Origin: Daejeonella lutea
GTDB lineage: Bacteria; Bacteroidota; Bacteroidia; Sphingobacteriales; Sphingobacteriaceae
Assembly: GCF_900168015.1 (NCBI RefSeq)
Contig: NZ_FUYR01000001.1
Span: 95,968 to 159,967 of the forward strand
Length of the DNA stretch: 64,000 bases
Direction of reading: 5' to 3'
This document shows, one piece after another, positions 26,658 through 36,052 of this stretch. The stretch's first letter is position 1, and every line of letters starts with the position of its first letter. Position numbers and translations under genes: made by a program. The notes below the pieces were generated by a model. The model did not search any database. It was not told the origin of the DNA and saw only the letters and a program-made list of their open reading frames with translations.

Positions 26658-27476
26658 TTAAACTGCGACATTATTTTCTCTCAAAGCATCATTCAGAGAA
26701 GTTTTCTTATCTGTAGATTCTTTTCGTTGTCCGATGATCAATGCGCATGGGACCTGATACTCACCTGATGGGAATTTCTTCGCATAAGACCCTGGAATCA
26801 CAACCGAACGTGCAGGAACAATTCCTTTGTATTCTATTGGCTCGTCACCAGTAACATCGATTATTTTTGTTGAAGCAGTTAAAACAACATTTGCTCCTAA
26901 TACCGCTTCTCTTTCCACATGAACCCCTTCAACAACGATGGCACGTGAGCCAATGAAGCAATTATCTTCTATGATTACTGGTGATGCTTGAACAGGCTCT
27001 AATACACCTCCAATTCCAACTCCACCACTCAAATGCACGTGTTTTCCAATCTGCGCGCATGACCCAACTGTAGCCCAGGTATCTACCATGGTCCCTTCAT
27101 CAACGTAAGCGCCAATATTTACATATGAAGGCATCATGATAACACCTTTCGCTAGATAAGCCCCATACCTTGCAATTCCATGAGGTACTACCCTTACACC
27201 GGTAGCTTTATAATCTGTTTTCAGTTTCATTTTATCATGAAATACAAACGGACCAACTTCAATTTCTTTCATTTCCCTTATTGGAAAATAAAGAATTACG
27301 GCTTTCTTGATCCAATCATGAACATGCCAGCGCGTACCCACTTGTTCAGCAACTCGTAATTCTCCAGTGTCGAGGTGTAAAATGACGCGTTCTATCGCGT
27401 CTCTATATTCTTTAAATGTGATCAGTGTGCGATCTTCCCAAGCTGTCTCTATTAGTTTTTTTAATTCGGTGGTCAT
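26658..27476 (-). CDS. dapD: 2,3,4,5-tetrahydropyridine-2,6-dicarboxylate N-succinyltransferase
   Basis: A 272-residue enzyme of the succinylase branch of diaminopimelate/lysine synthesis, using succinyl-CoA. The N-terminal helical domain is followed by a left-handed beta-helix of hexapeptide repeats (GAYLAKGVIMMPSYVNIGAY, GVGIGGVLEP, IIEDNCFIGSRA) and a C-terminal segment with VIPGSYAKK. The ATG at 27476 gives MTTELKKLIE, the family start; a longer form from an upstream ATG at 27515 would extend into the divergent promoter region. Its product feeds peptidoglycan. Confidence 0.97.
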   Translation of the reverse strand: MTTELKKLIETAWEDRTLITFKEYRDAIERVILHLDTGELRVAEQVGTRWHVHDWIKKAVILYFPIREMKEIEVGPFVFHDKMKLKTDYKATGVRVVPHGIARYGAYLAKGVIMMPSYVNIGAYVDEGTMVDTWATVGSCAQIGKHVHLSGGVGIGGVLEPVQASPVIIEDNCFIGSRAIVVEGVHVEREAVLGANVVLTASTKIIDVTGDEPIEYKGIVPARSVVIPGSYAKKFPSGEYQVPCALIIGQRKESTDKKTSLNDALRENNVAV

Positions 27477-27531
27477 ACTGTAATTTTGAGCCAAAATAAG
27501 GGATTTTTCTCGCAAATGCTTGATTGTTGTG

Positions 27532-27539
27532 TAAATTTG
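27532..27539 (+). promoter_or_regulatory. -7 element of the S4 protein gene
   Basis: TAAATTTG is a perfect TAnnTTTG match ending 5 bp before the ATG at 27545. No convincing -33 element is seen. If used, the transcript would start at or next to the start codon (leaderless). Confidence 0.5.
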
Positions 27540-27544
27540 ATACT

Positions 27545-27937
27545 ATGGCAGAGATTGAGAAATTAAGAATCGACAAGTATTTATGGGCGATAAGAGCGTT
27601 TAAAACCCGAAGTATTTCAACAGAAGCCTGTAAAGCCGGGCGAATAAAAATGGCTGGCAACAATCTTAAACCGTCTCATGTCGTAAAGATTGGTGAAGAA
27701 TATACCGTTCAGAAAGGACCGGATAAAAAAATTATCAGAGTCACTGCATTATTAGAGAGGAGAGTGGACGCCAAAACCGCAGTTAGATTTTATCAAGATC
27801 TGACGCCAGTTGAAGATACACTTGCTTATAAGTCAATGTTTCATACTCCGAACTTAAGTCGTGACAGAGGTGCCGGGAGACCAACAAAGAAAGACAGGAG
27901 GGAAATTGATGATTTGCAAGAGGGTTGGTTCGAATAA
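27545..27937 (+). CDS. S4 domain RNA-binding protein (Hsp15 type)
   Basis: A 130-residue basic protein with one S4 RNA-binding domain at the N-terminus (LRIDKYLWAIRAFKTRS, then ACKAGRIKMAGN) and a basic tail. Hsp15-type proteins bind stalled 50S subunits carrying peptidyl-tRNA. The ATG at 27545 gives MAEIEKLRIDK; the upstream ATG at 27524 overlaps the -7 element. It is transcribed divergently from dapD. Confidence 0.88.
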   Translation: MAEIEKLRIDKYLWAIRAFKTRSISTEACKAGRIKMAGNNLKPSHVVKIGEEYTVQKGPDKKIIRVTALLERRVDAKTAVRFYQDLTPVEDTLAYKSMFHTPNLSRDRGAGRPTKKDRREIDDLQEGWFE

Positions 27938-27941
27938 TTAT

Positions 27942-28148
27942 TTAGGCTGAGTATCGTCTGGATATTGTTACGCCTTCATCTACAATGTTTTTACCTGTGC
28001 ACTTGATCCCAGCCGTAAGGCCGCTACCGAATTCCAATTCCCCGGGAAACGTACGTGTGGGGTTTATCATTGATATACCAACCGATGACATATTTTCCAC
28101 TTCCGGAAGGGAAGAGAGGCGCCTAACCGAATAGATTAAATTGCCCAC
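27942..28148 (-). CDS. Doubtful small open reading frame
   Basis: A 68-codon frame fills most of an otherwise empty 299-bp gap between the S4 gene and the guanine-deaminase-like gene. Its product is not recognised. It has no signal peptide, no helix pattern and no clear ribosome-binding or promoter motif. It could be a short real gene, the remnant of a decayed one, or chance. The rest of the gap (28149-28236) shows nothing. Confidence 0.2.
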   Translation of the reverse strand: MGNLIYSVRRLSSLPEVENMSSVGISMINPTRTFPGELEFGSGLTAGIKCTGKNIVDEGVTISRRYSA

Positions 28149-28236
28149 TATGATTATGTACCAACCATTGCGATAACTGAGCCGATTTATCCAAGGCCTC
28201 CGATAATAAATGTTCGACGAGGGAACTTTGTATTAA

Positions 28237-28716
28237 TTAGTAATTAATTTTCAAATCCGATTCTTCCCATAACCGAAAAACGGCCTGAGCTTCATCCCTA
28301 AACATCTGCTCGATTTTCAGCTTCCGATCACTCATAGGAAGAGATATTTCGTCGTAGATAAATTGGTCATCGAACCCGATATGCTGTGCATCTTGTTTTG
28401 TATTAGCAAAATACACCTTATCCAAACGGGCCCAGTAAATTGCACTAAGACACATGGGGCATGGTTCACAACTTGTATAGATCACACATCCGCTGAGGTC
28501 GAAAGTTTTAAGTTTTTTGCATGCAATGCGTATTGCAGAAACTTCTGCGTGGGCAGTAGGATCCAAAGTAGTTGTAACTTTGTTGCCGCTTTTGGCAATA
28601 ATTTTCCCATCTCTAACTATTGCCGCGCCAAATGGACCTCCTAAAGCATTTTTAACATTCTTCTCCGACAGTTTTATAGCTAAACGCATAAACTGTTCGT
28701 GTTCAGACCTTTTCAT
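28237..28716 (-). CDS. Guanine deaminase-like nucleoside/base deaminase
   Basis: A 159-residue cytidine-deaminase-fold enzyme. Zinc ligands are in HAEVSAI (with the proton-shuttling E) and SCEPCPMC. The sequence GGPFGAAIV and CEPCPMCLSAIYWA resemble Bacillus guanine deaminase GuaD more than the tRNA-specific TadA, and the C-terminal swapped segment (RDEAQAVFRLWEE) also fits GuaD. Substrate is therefore probably guanine, but not proven. The ATG at 28716 (MKRSEHEQF) was preferred to the ATG at 28737. It lies after the terminator of the OmpH-like gene. Confidence 0.85.
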   Translation of the reverse strand: MKRSEHEQFMRLAIKLSEKNVKNALGGPFGAAIVRDGKIIAKSGNKVTTTLDPTAHAEVSAIRIACKKLKTFDLSGCVIYTSCEPCPMCLSAIYWARLDKVYFANTKQDAQHIGFDDQFIYDEISLPMSDRKLKIEQMFRDEAQAVFRLWEESDLKINY

Positions 28717-28750
28717 AAATACCTGGGTTAAAATCAAAAGTTTACGAATT

Positions 28751-28777
28751 AAAAAACCCCGGCCGATGCCAGGGTTT
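28751..28777 (-). terminator. Intrinsic terminator after the OmpH-like gene
   Basis: Read on the minus strand, AAACCCTGGC pairs with GCCGGGGTTT (one T-G pair) around loop ATCG and is followed by a T-run. It separates the lipoprotein gene from the deaminase gene. Confidence 0.85.
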
Positions 28778-28800
28778 AATTAATTAGTTGATGGGGTGAA

Positions 28801-29391
28801 TTATTTCTTTTCCTTTTTATATGCATCGTTCAAGCCAGCCAATACTTCTTTGGTGACGTCGAGGCTTTCATCGGCAAAAAGTACCGTGGGATTTGCTTTA
28901 GAATAAGTAAGTACCATTTTGTAGCCTTTTGTTTTCGCAAAGCCTTTGAGATATTCAGAAACCTTATTATATAATTTCTCATTCTCAATAGCTTCTTCAT
29001 TAGCAAGAGCATTTCCTGCATTTTGGTTGTAAGCGGCTAACTCCTGTTGTTTTCTGGCAAGACGTTGCTCTGTCCCCTGGCGTTGGTCAGCACTTAAGCT
29101 TGCGGCACTCTGGTTATATTGAGCAACTTCACGCTGGAAAGCTGTTGATTTTGCAGAAAGATCTGCCTGTGCTTTTTTGGACTTCTCCTGGAAAACATTT
29201 TTAACGTCTTTAAAATACTCATAGTTGTTTAACAACGAGTCAGAATTTACGTACACAATAAGCTCTGCTTTATCACTGGTAGAAGCTGCTGCCGGAGTAT
29301 TTTTAGTTTGTTCTTTACCACAGGATATTATCACTGCTGCAATCATCAATCCGGCTCCAGCTTTACTCAAGTTTGCCAATATTTTTCTCAT
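28801..29391 (-). CDS. OmpH/Skp-like periplasmic lipoprotein
   Basis: A 196-residue protein with a lipoprotein signal peptide ending at a lipobox with C24 (VIISC). It then has a threonine/alanine-rich linker, a strand (ELIVYVNSDSLLNNY), a long alpha-helical coiled coil (about 65-150), and a closing beta segment (KMVLTYSKANPTVLFADESLDVTKEVLAGLN). This is the OmpH/Skp chaperone fold, which escorts outer-membrane proteins. A lipidated Skp-like protein is common in Bacteroidota. It is divergent from gyrB. Confidence 0.9.
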   Translation of the reverse strand: MRKILANLSKAGAGLMIAAVIISCGKEQTKNTPAAASTSDKAELIVYVNSDSLLNNYEYFKDVKNVFQEKSKKAQADLSAKSTAFQREVAQYNQSAASLSADQRQGTEQRLARKQQELAAYNQNAGNALANEEAIENEKLYNKVSEYLKGFAKTKGYKMVLTYSKANPTVLFADESLDVTKEVLAGLNDAYKKEKK

Positions 29392-29524
29392 GTTTTTTTA
29401 TAAAAATTTACGCAAATATAATCTTTCAAACTAAGTATCCCAACCATTTAATTTGACGATGATTTTATCGGCAAATTTGAGGCTGAATTTTATCCACAAT
29501 CTAGGATTTTCCGGCTAAAATCGT

Positions 29525-29532
29525 TATTTTTG
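29525..29532 (+). promoter_or_regulatory. -7 element of gyrB
   Basis: TATTTTTG matches TAnnTTTG and lies 22 bp before the gyrB ATG. The -33 region is not clear. Confidence 0.55.
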
Positions 29533-29551
29533 ATACTTGTTGTTATTATAA

Positions 29552-31513
<1,962 letters not shown>

Positions 31514-31530
31514 TCGACTGAGGAAATAGC

Positions 31531-31559
31531 ACCCTTCACTTATTGTGAAGGGTTTTTTT
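31531..31559. terminator. Terminator after gyrB
   Basis: 9-bp stem ACCCTTCAC/GTGAAGGGT with a 5-nt loop followed by seven T residues. It overlaps the last codons of the convergent gene at 31540, so it may serve gyrB mainly. Confidence 0.9.
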
Positions 31560-32424
31560 GTGCAGGATTATATCGTAAATAGACTACTGCGCTAACTTCC
31601 TTGCTTGAGGAAATCTGGATCTGATGTTCCTTAGTTCCATCAAATACTTTTAGCGTTGATGTGTTTGGTGGAATGCGACCCAGGTTCTCAGCATATAGAA
31701 TAAGTTCATGCAGCTCTGTATCCCGGTTCAGCCGAAGCGTATGAATCGATTTCTTATTTACAATCGGCAAATTTTTGATAAACGGTTTCCTGTTATGGAA
31801 GACAGAAATAATATCTCCATCCTCTCGCAGATAATCGCCAATTTCTAGTTCTATAACATTGTTTGTGACCTCAATTACGATTGGCCGGGCTAACTTTGTT
31901 TGCATGAATACGTTGGGATCACGATCGTCGAGCAAAAGCGTTGTTAATAACTGTGGAGGAATGTCATCCTGATTGTCTTTGTTGAAACGCTGTAGATATG
32001 CCTTACCAGGATAACAAGGCAATGTATTCTCACCTGCGCCAGTGAATGTCCCGTTAAGATTGTCAACACCTTTGTCTTGCGAAAGCGTTAGCTCAAGGTC
32101 TTTAATGCATAAGAATCGGGAGGTATCTGCTGGTATCCTGGAATATAAAATCTTGAGTTCTTTTAAATTTAGTTCCGACCCTTTAATTACGCCAATGAAG
32201 TCGAGCGCTCCTTCAGCTTTAAGCGGGTTATTACGATAAAGGTAAGCTTTGCCGTTAATGATATTTTGATTTTGATCCTTCACATGTAGGATATATTGCA
32301 TGTTAAGAACCGTAGCATCATATACCTCAGCACGCAGGTGCCCTGTCCAAATACCCTTATAGTCTTGGGCACAAACGTTCAAACTGGACAACAATAATAA
32401 GAAAGGTAGGTATAGATTTTTCAT
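31540..32424 (-). CDS. Exported protein of unknown function, paralogue 1
   Basis: A 294-residue protein with a signal peptide (MKNLYLPFLLLLSSLNVCAQ). The N-terminal half looks like a beta-rich lipocalin-like domain (YKGIWTGHLRAEVYD). The C-terminal half has the block ELHELILYAENLGRIPPNTS followed by a short strand-rich end (VVYLRYNP). The upstream neighbour at 32439 shares the same architecture and the same C-terminal block, so they arose by tandem duplication. I do not recognise the family. Location is periplasm or cell surface. Confidence 0.85.
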   Translation of the reverse strand: MKNLYLPFLLLLSSLNVCAQDYKGIWTGHLRAEVYDATVLNMQYILHVKDQNQNIINGKAYLYRNNPLKAEGALDFIGVIKGSELNLKELKILYSRIPADTSRFLCIKDLELTLSQDKGVDNLNGTFTGAGENTLPCYPGKAYLQRFNKDNQDDIPPQLLTTLLLDDRDPNVFMQTKLARPIVIEVTNNVIELEIGDYLREDGDIISVFHNRKPFIKNLPIVNKKSIHTLRLNRDTELHELILYAENLGRIPPNTSTLKVFDGTKEHQIQISSSKEVSAVVYLRYNPAQKNPSQ

Positions 32425-32438
32425 TCTGATATTTTAAG

Positions 32439-33338
32439 CTAACTTTTCTTTTTAGGCTTATATCGTAGATATACAGCTGCAGTTTTCTCTTTGTCAGAGA
32501 CAATCATTACGCGATGCCTTTTTTCTCCATCAACAAGAATCATTTCAGATGTGTTTGGCGGTACCTGCCCGAGATTTTCTGCATACAGCAATAATTCATG
32601 TAGTTCCAGCCGAGAATCAAGTTTAAAGTTAATCAAGGCGGGCCTTTTGGCTATTCGAATATTCTTCGCGAGTAGGTTGCGATTCAAATAAACTGTTACT
32701 GTGTCATTATCTACCTTCATATAATCAACAATCTGTATCTGTAGATCAGGATTTGTAACAACAATCTCGGTGATTTTTTTAGGTTCAGTATTAAGAAACT
32801 TAGGAGTAAAATCTAAAACTGGTGGTGTAATACTCGCGGTCACAATTTGCTCCGTGACTACAACCGAATCTTTATGTTCTTCCAGAAACTTGTTGAGTCC
32901 TTCGATAGTTCGGGAGAGTATTACGCGTCCGGGAGCACATGGGGATTCGGACTCATTCTTTCCAACACCGGTCCATGTCCCCTCGAGATATTCCAGCTTT
33001 CCTTCTTTTCGATAAGAAAGAACGAATTGTTTCACACAGGCAATCCATGAATATGGAACTTTATCTTCTCGGATCCAGTCAAGACTTTCATTAAGGCGTA
33101 TGCTGTCCTTTTCAATGTATCCTGATAATCCAATTCTTATCTGGACAGAATCACCCTCAAAAGCATAGGATTCACCCCAAATATTTTTTCGCTGTGAAAG
33201 ATCCAGCTCTAAATCGTATAGTTGGCTATATCCTCCGGGTTGTTGGGTTACTTTACCAACCCATTTTCCCTGAATGTTTTGAGAGAACGAACTTTGTAGG
33301 CTAAGTATGGAGAGAATACAAAACGAGAGCCATTTCAT
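32439..33338 (-). CDS. Exported protein of unknown function, paralogue 2
   Basis: A 299-residue protein from the ATG at 33338, which gives a good signal peptide (MKWLSFCILSILSLQSSFSQ); an upstream in-frame ATG would spoil it. It has the same layout as the 31540 gene: N-terminal GKWVGKVTQQPGG domain, a middle with PCAPGRVILSR (compare PCYPGKAYLQR in paralogue 1), and the C-terminal ELHELLLYAENLGQVPPNTS block and AVYLRYKP end. It lies 14 bp upstream of paralogue 1, forming an operon. No function could be assigned. Confidence 0.85.
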   Translation of the reverse strand: MKWLSFCILSILSLQSSFSQNIQGKWVGKVTQQPGGYSQLYDLELDLSQRKNIWGESYAFEGDSVQIRIGLSGYIEKDSIRLNESLDWIREDKVPYSWIACVKQFVLSYRKEGKLEYLEGTWTGVGKNESESPCAPGRVILSRTIEGLNKFLEEHKDSVVVTEQIVTASITPPVLDFTPKFLNTEPKKITEIVVTNPDLQIQIVDYMKVDNDTVTVYLNRNLLAKNIRIAKRPALINFKLDSRLELHELLLYAENLGQVPPNTSEMILVDGEKRHRVMIVSDKEKTAAVYLRYKPKKKS

Positions 33339-33382
33339 AGCAAAGAAATTTAAAATCAAGTTAATGATTTTATGTTGCTTTC

Positions 33383-33820
33383 TTATAGGCTATTCGGTAA
33401 AAGTTTTAATTCTAATTTTTCGTAATTAATTACTGCATTATGTGAATATAGGATATCACCTCCCAAAACTCCAATCACCGGTGGAAGGTTCAGGGTTTCA
33501 TACGCGGTACTTATAGTTGAAAGGTCAAGTACTGCGGCTTCGAAGTGTTTTAGAATTAGCTTTCCTATTTTAAAAGAAGGAAGAATTACGGTATGGCTTT
33601 CCATTGTGCTTGTCCCAAGCCCTGTAGAAAGTTTTTCTGATTGCAGAAGCTCCTCAGCGTTTATATAGCTCTCAATAATTGTTTTGTCAAGTACTGTTTT
33701 TGAAGCGCCGGTGTCTAAAACAGCATTAAATTTTCTGTTGAAAATGACAACTTCCACCAAGAGGTGGAAGCCGTCATCATGTAGATTTATGAGTTCTAAA
33801 GGAACTGTTATTTTTTTCAT
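33383..33820 (-). CDS. Retropepsin-like aspartic protease-fold protein
   Basis: A 145-residue protein with no signal peptide. The motif AVLDTGASKTVLD near residue 35 is the DTG active-site signature of pepsin/retropepsin monomers, followed by hydrophobic strands and VIGVLGGDIL near residue 117. A single DTG implies a homodimer, as in retroviral proteases. Such small proteins are common in bacteria but few have been studied. It ends 44 bp upstream of paralogue 2 on the same strand. Confidence 0.85.
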   Translation of the reverse strand: MKKITVPLELINLHDDGFHLLVEVVIFNRKFNAVLDTGASKTVLDKTIIESYINAEELLQSEKLSTGLGTSTMESHTVILPSFKIGKLILKHFEAAVLDLSTISTAYETLNLPPVIGVLGGDILYSHNAVINYEKLELKLLPNSL

Positions 33821-33879
33821 TTGTTACTGGCCCTTTTAAAAGACCATAACGATCTAATTATTTCTAACTATCGCCAAAA

Positions 33880-34818
33880 TTAAATAACATTTGTGTCGCG
33901 TAATACTTGATTCATATTTCTTACGGCATCAGCACTTTTGCTAAATTCAGCCTGCTCGGTGTCAGTAAGTTTAAAATCAAGAATTTTTTCCCAGCCATTC
34001 TTGCCTAAAATAACCGGTACTACAAGGGAAATATCTTTCTGTCCGTATTCACCATCCAAGGCCACACCACATGAAATTAATCTCTTTTCGTCTCTAACGA
34101 TACTTTCAACCATTGCCGCGGTTCCGGCCCCAGGAGCGTACCAAGCTGACGTGCCGATAAGCTTAGTTAACGTTGCACCACCAACCATCGTTGAAGAAAC
34201 AACTCTTTCCTGCTGCTCTTTTGAAAGAAGTTGGGTTACTGGAATACTATTCCAAGTTGCATGGTTTATCAATGGAATCATGGTAGTATCACCGTGACCG
34301 CCAATAACAACAGCATTTAAATCTGCTGGTGAGCAACCCAATTCAACACTTAAATAATATTTAAATCGCGCTGAGTCTAATGCTCCACCCATTCCAAGAA
34401 TTCGCTCTTTAGGCAAACCAGAAGTTTTTAACGTTAGATAGTTCATAGTATCCATAGGATTCGATACTACGATAATAATAGTGTTTGGAGAGTGTTTGAG
34501 GATATTTTCAGTAACACTCTTCACGATATTTGCGTTTGTTCCGATCAATTCTTCTCTCGTCATTCCCGGTTTGCGGGGCAAACCGGAAGTGATAACTACA
34601 ACTTCAGAATCAGCTGTACTTGCATAGTCATTTGTAACGCCTTTTATCTTTGTATCAAAACCAAGCAGTGCTGAGGTCTGCATCATATCTATAGCCTTTC
34701 CCTCAGCAAATCCTTCTCTGATGTCTAACAAAATAAGTTCTTCAGCAAGTTCTTTCCTTGCGATGTTATCTGCACAGGTTGCTCCTACAGCACCAGCTCC
34801 TACAACTGTAATTTTCAT
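33880..34818 (-). CDS. mdh: Malate dehydrogenase
   Basis: A 312-residue NAD-dependent enzyme of the citric acid cycle. The Rossmann motif GAGAVGATCA is at 7-16. The substrate loop contains SGLPRKPGMTREELIGTNA with the arginines that bind malate (about 80-98). The catalytic histidine is in GGHGDTTMIPL near residue 175. The RKPGM substrate loop supports malate rather than lactate as substrate. The gene stands alone, with a 301-bp gap upstream. Confidence 0.97.
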   Translation of the reverse strand: MKITVVGAGAVGATCADNIARKELAEELILLDIREGFAEGKAIDMMQTSALLGFDTKIKGVTNDYASTADSEVVVITSGLPRKPGMTREELIGTNANIVKSVTENILKHSPNTIIIVVSNPMDTMNYLTLKTSGLPKERILGMGGALDSARFKYYLSVELGCSPADLNAVVIGGHGDTTMIPLINHATWNSIPVTQLLSKEQQERVVSSTMVGGATLTKLIGTSAWYAPGAGTAAMVESIVRDEKRLISCGVALDGEYGQKDISLVVPVILGKNGWEKILDFKLTDTEQAEFSKSADAVRNMNQVLRDTNVI

Positions 34819-35119
34819 CTTTTTAGTTTTTGTTTTTTAATTGTATTGAACTTCCTACGATCTTTACTTCACTGACGTATAAAACCGAAGCCCATAATGT
34901 ATCACGAGTTTCTTTTTTGCTGCTTTTCCAAAGCAGAATATTGAACAATTTTAACATTCAATCGGATATTGGATTAAGAATGATCGGATATTTGGAAAAT
35001 ATTTGCCCGAAGATAGAAAATAGTATCTTTTTAAGGAAATGCGAGGCTGAAATTTATGTAATATTTTCCTTATGTAGTAAATCACCAATAACGCGTTTTA
35101 CACCAGAACAATAGGTATT
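34819..35119. other. Intergenic gap upstream of mdh
   Basis: A 301-bp stretch between the mdh start and the end of the lipoprotein gene. A plus-strand frame here has biased, signal-less composition and looks like chance. A small hairpin CTGCTTT/AAAGCAG with 3-nt loop (34920-34936) is present but has no T-run. The mdh promoter must lie here, yet no TAnnTTTG element was clear. Confidence 0.4.
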
Positions 35120-35872
35120 TTACTGATCGTCATTAGCAAGATTTCTACCACCAACGCCAATGACTAATCCCAAGCTGAACACAGAATTGCCGGCGGTAAG
35201 AAATTTGCGGTTTCGCAATCCAAAATTACTGCCGCTGGTGTATTGAATCTGTACTGCATTACTGATTGCCATTCTCGTAAAAAATACTGGTTCAAGGAAT
35301 ATATTATTTTCTTTTGCCTGCCCGACACTGTTTCGCATGAATTCTGTCATCTTCAAATGACTAACACGTAGTGCTGTTCCATAATTAAGGGGAAATCGTG
35401 CACCAAAAAGCTTTAAATCTTGTTTTCGTTTTGAACTGTAATTGACCTGGAAAAAAGTTTTGTTAAAATTGATTTCCTGCCGGTCTTCAGTAATCATGCC
35501 GCTCGAAGTTTTATCTTTGTATACTCGTTCACTGTTACCTTTTCCCACACCTGCGTAAACCTCAAGAATCCGGTTCTTTTCCGGTCCAAATGTTGTAAAA
35601 TATCCGGCACCCGTTTCAATTAAATTATGCTGAAAATCCTTCTTCGGTTTGTGATTATTCATTATCGAGCCATTTAACATCAATGCGAAATGATCAGAGG
35701 CTGCATAAGCAGAATTCACGGAGATATTGCCCTTCAGAGTGACATGCCCTGCTGCATTCAACTCTCCCCTTGAAGTAAGCATCGGCGTATTCGGGACATT
35801 GGGCATATAAATTGACGAACAAGAGGATAAAATAATGCATAGTAAAAAAAGAGAAATGGGGGCTCTGCTCAT
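35120..35872 (-). CDS. Putative outer-membrane lipoprotein
   Basis: A 250-residue protein from the ATG at 35872. It has a lipoprotein signal peptide with lipobox LSSC (C18), followed by repeated amphipathic strands with aromatic and glycine residues, ending in GLVIGVGGRNLAND. This suggests a small lipid-anchored outer-membrane beta-barrel or surface protein. The family is not recognised. A start 24 bp further upstream is possible but gives a poorer signal peptide. It is divergent from dnaE. Confidence 0.75.
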   Translation of the reverse strand: MSRAPISLFLLCIILSSCSSIYMPNVPNTPMLTSRGELNAAGHVTLKGNISVNSAYAASDHFALMLNGSIMNNHKPKKDFQHNLIETGAGYFTTFGPEKNRILEVYAGVGKGNSERVYKDKTSSGMITEDRQEINFNKTFFQVNYSSKRKQDLKLFGARFPLNYGTALRVSHLKMTEFMRNSVGQAKENNIFLEPVFFTRMAISNAVQIQYTSGSNFGLRNRKFLTAGNSVFSLGLVIGVGGRNLANDDQ

Positions 35873-36025
35873 AAAAATATACGAAAGGTTCTGCAATTAA
35901 ACTGTCAGTTAATAAATATATTGTGTGTTCTACTAGGAACAAATAAACGTCATACTGGTTCTTGTGCAGCCGATAGAAAATAACTTTTACTTTTCCACAA
36001 GACTGCCGCTCGTTTAAAAGATTTG

Positions 36026-36033
36026 TAAATTTG
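36026..36033 (+). promoter_or_regulatory. -7 element of dnaE
   Basis: TAAATTTG is a perfect TAnnTTTG match, 19 bp before the dnaE ATG. A -33 element is not clear. Confidence 0.55.
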
Positions 36034-36052
36034 TTATCCATATCCTTCTACG

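Noticed and set aside
34830..35114. Plus-strand open frame upstream of mdh
   Set aside because: No promoter, no family, odd composition; it covers the region where the mdh promoter should be.
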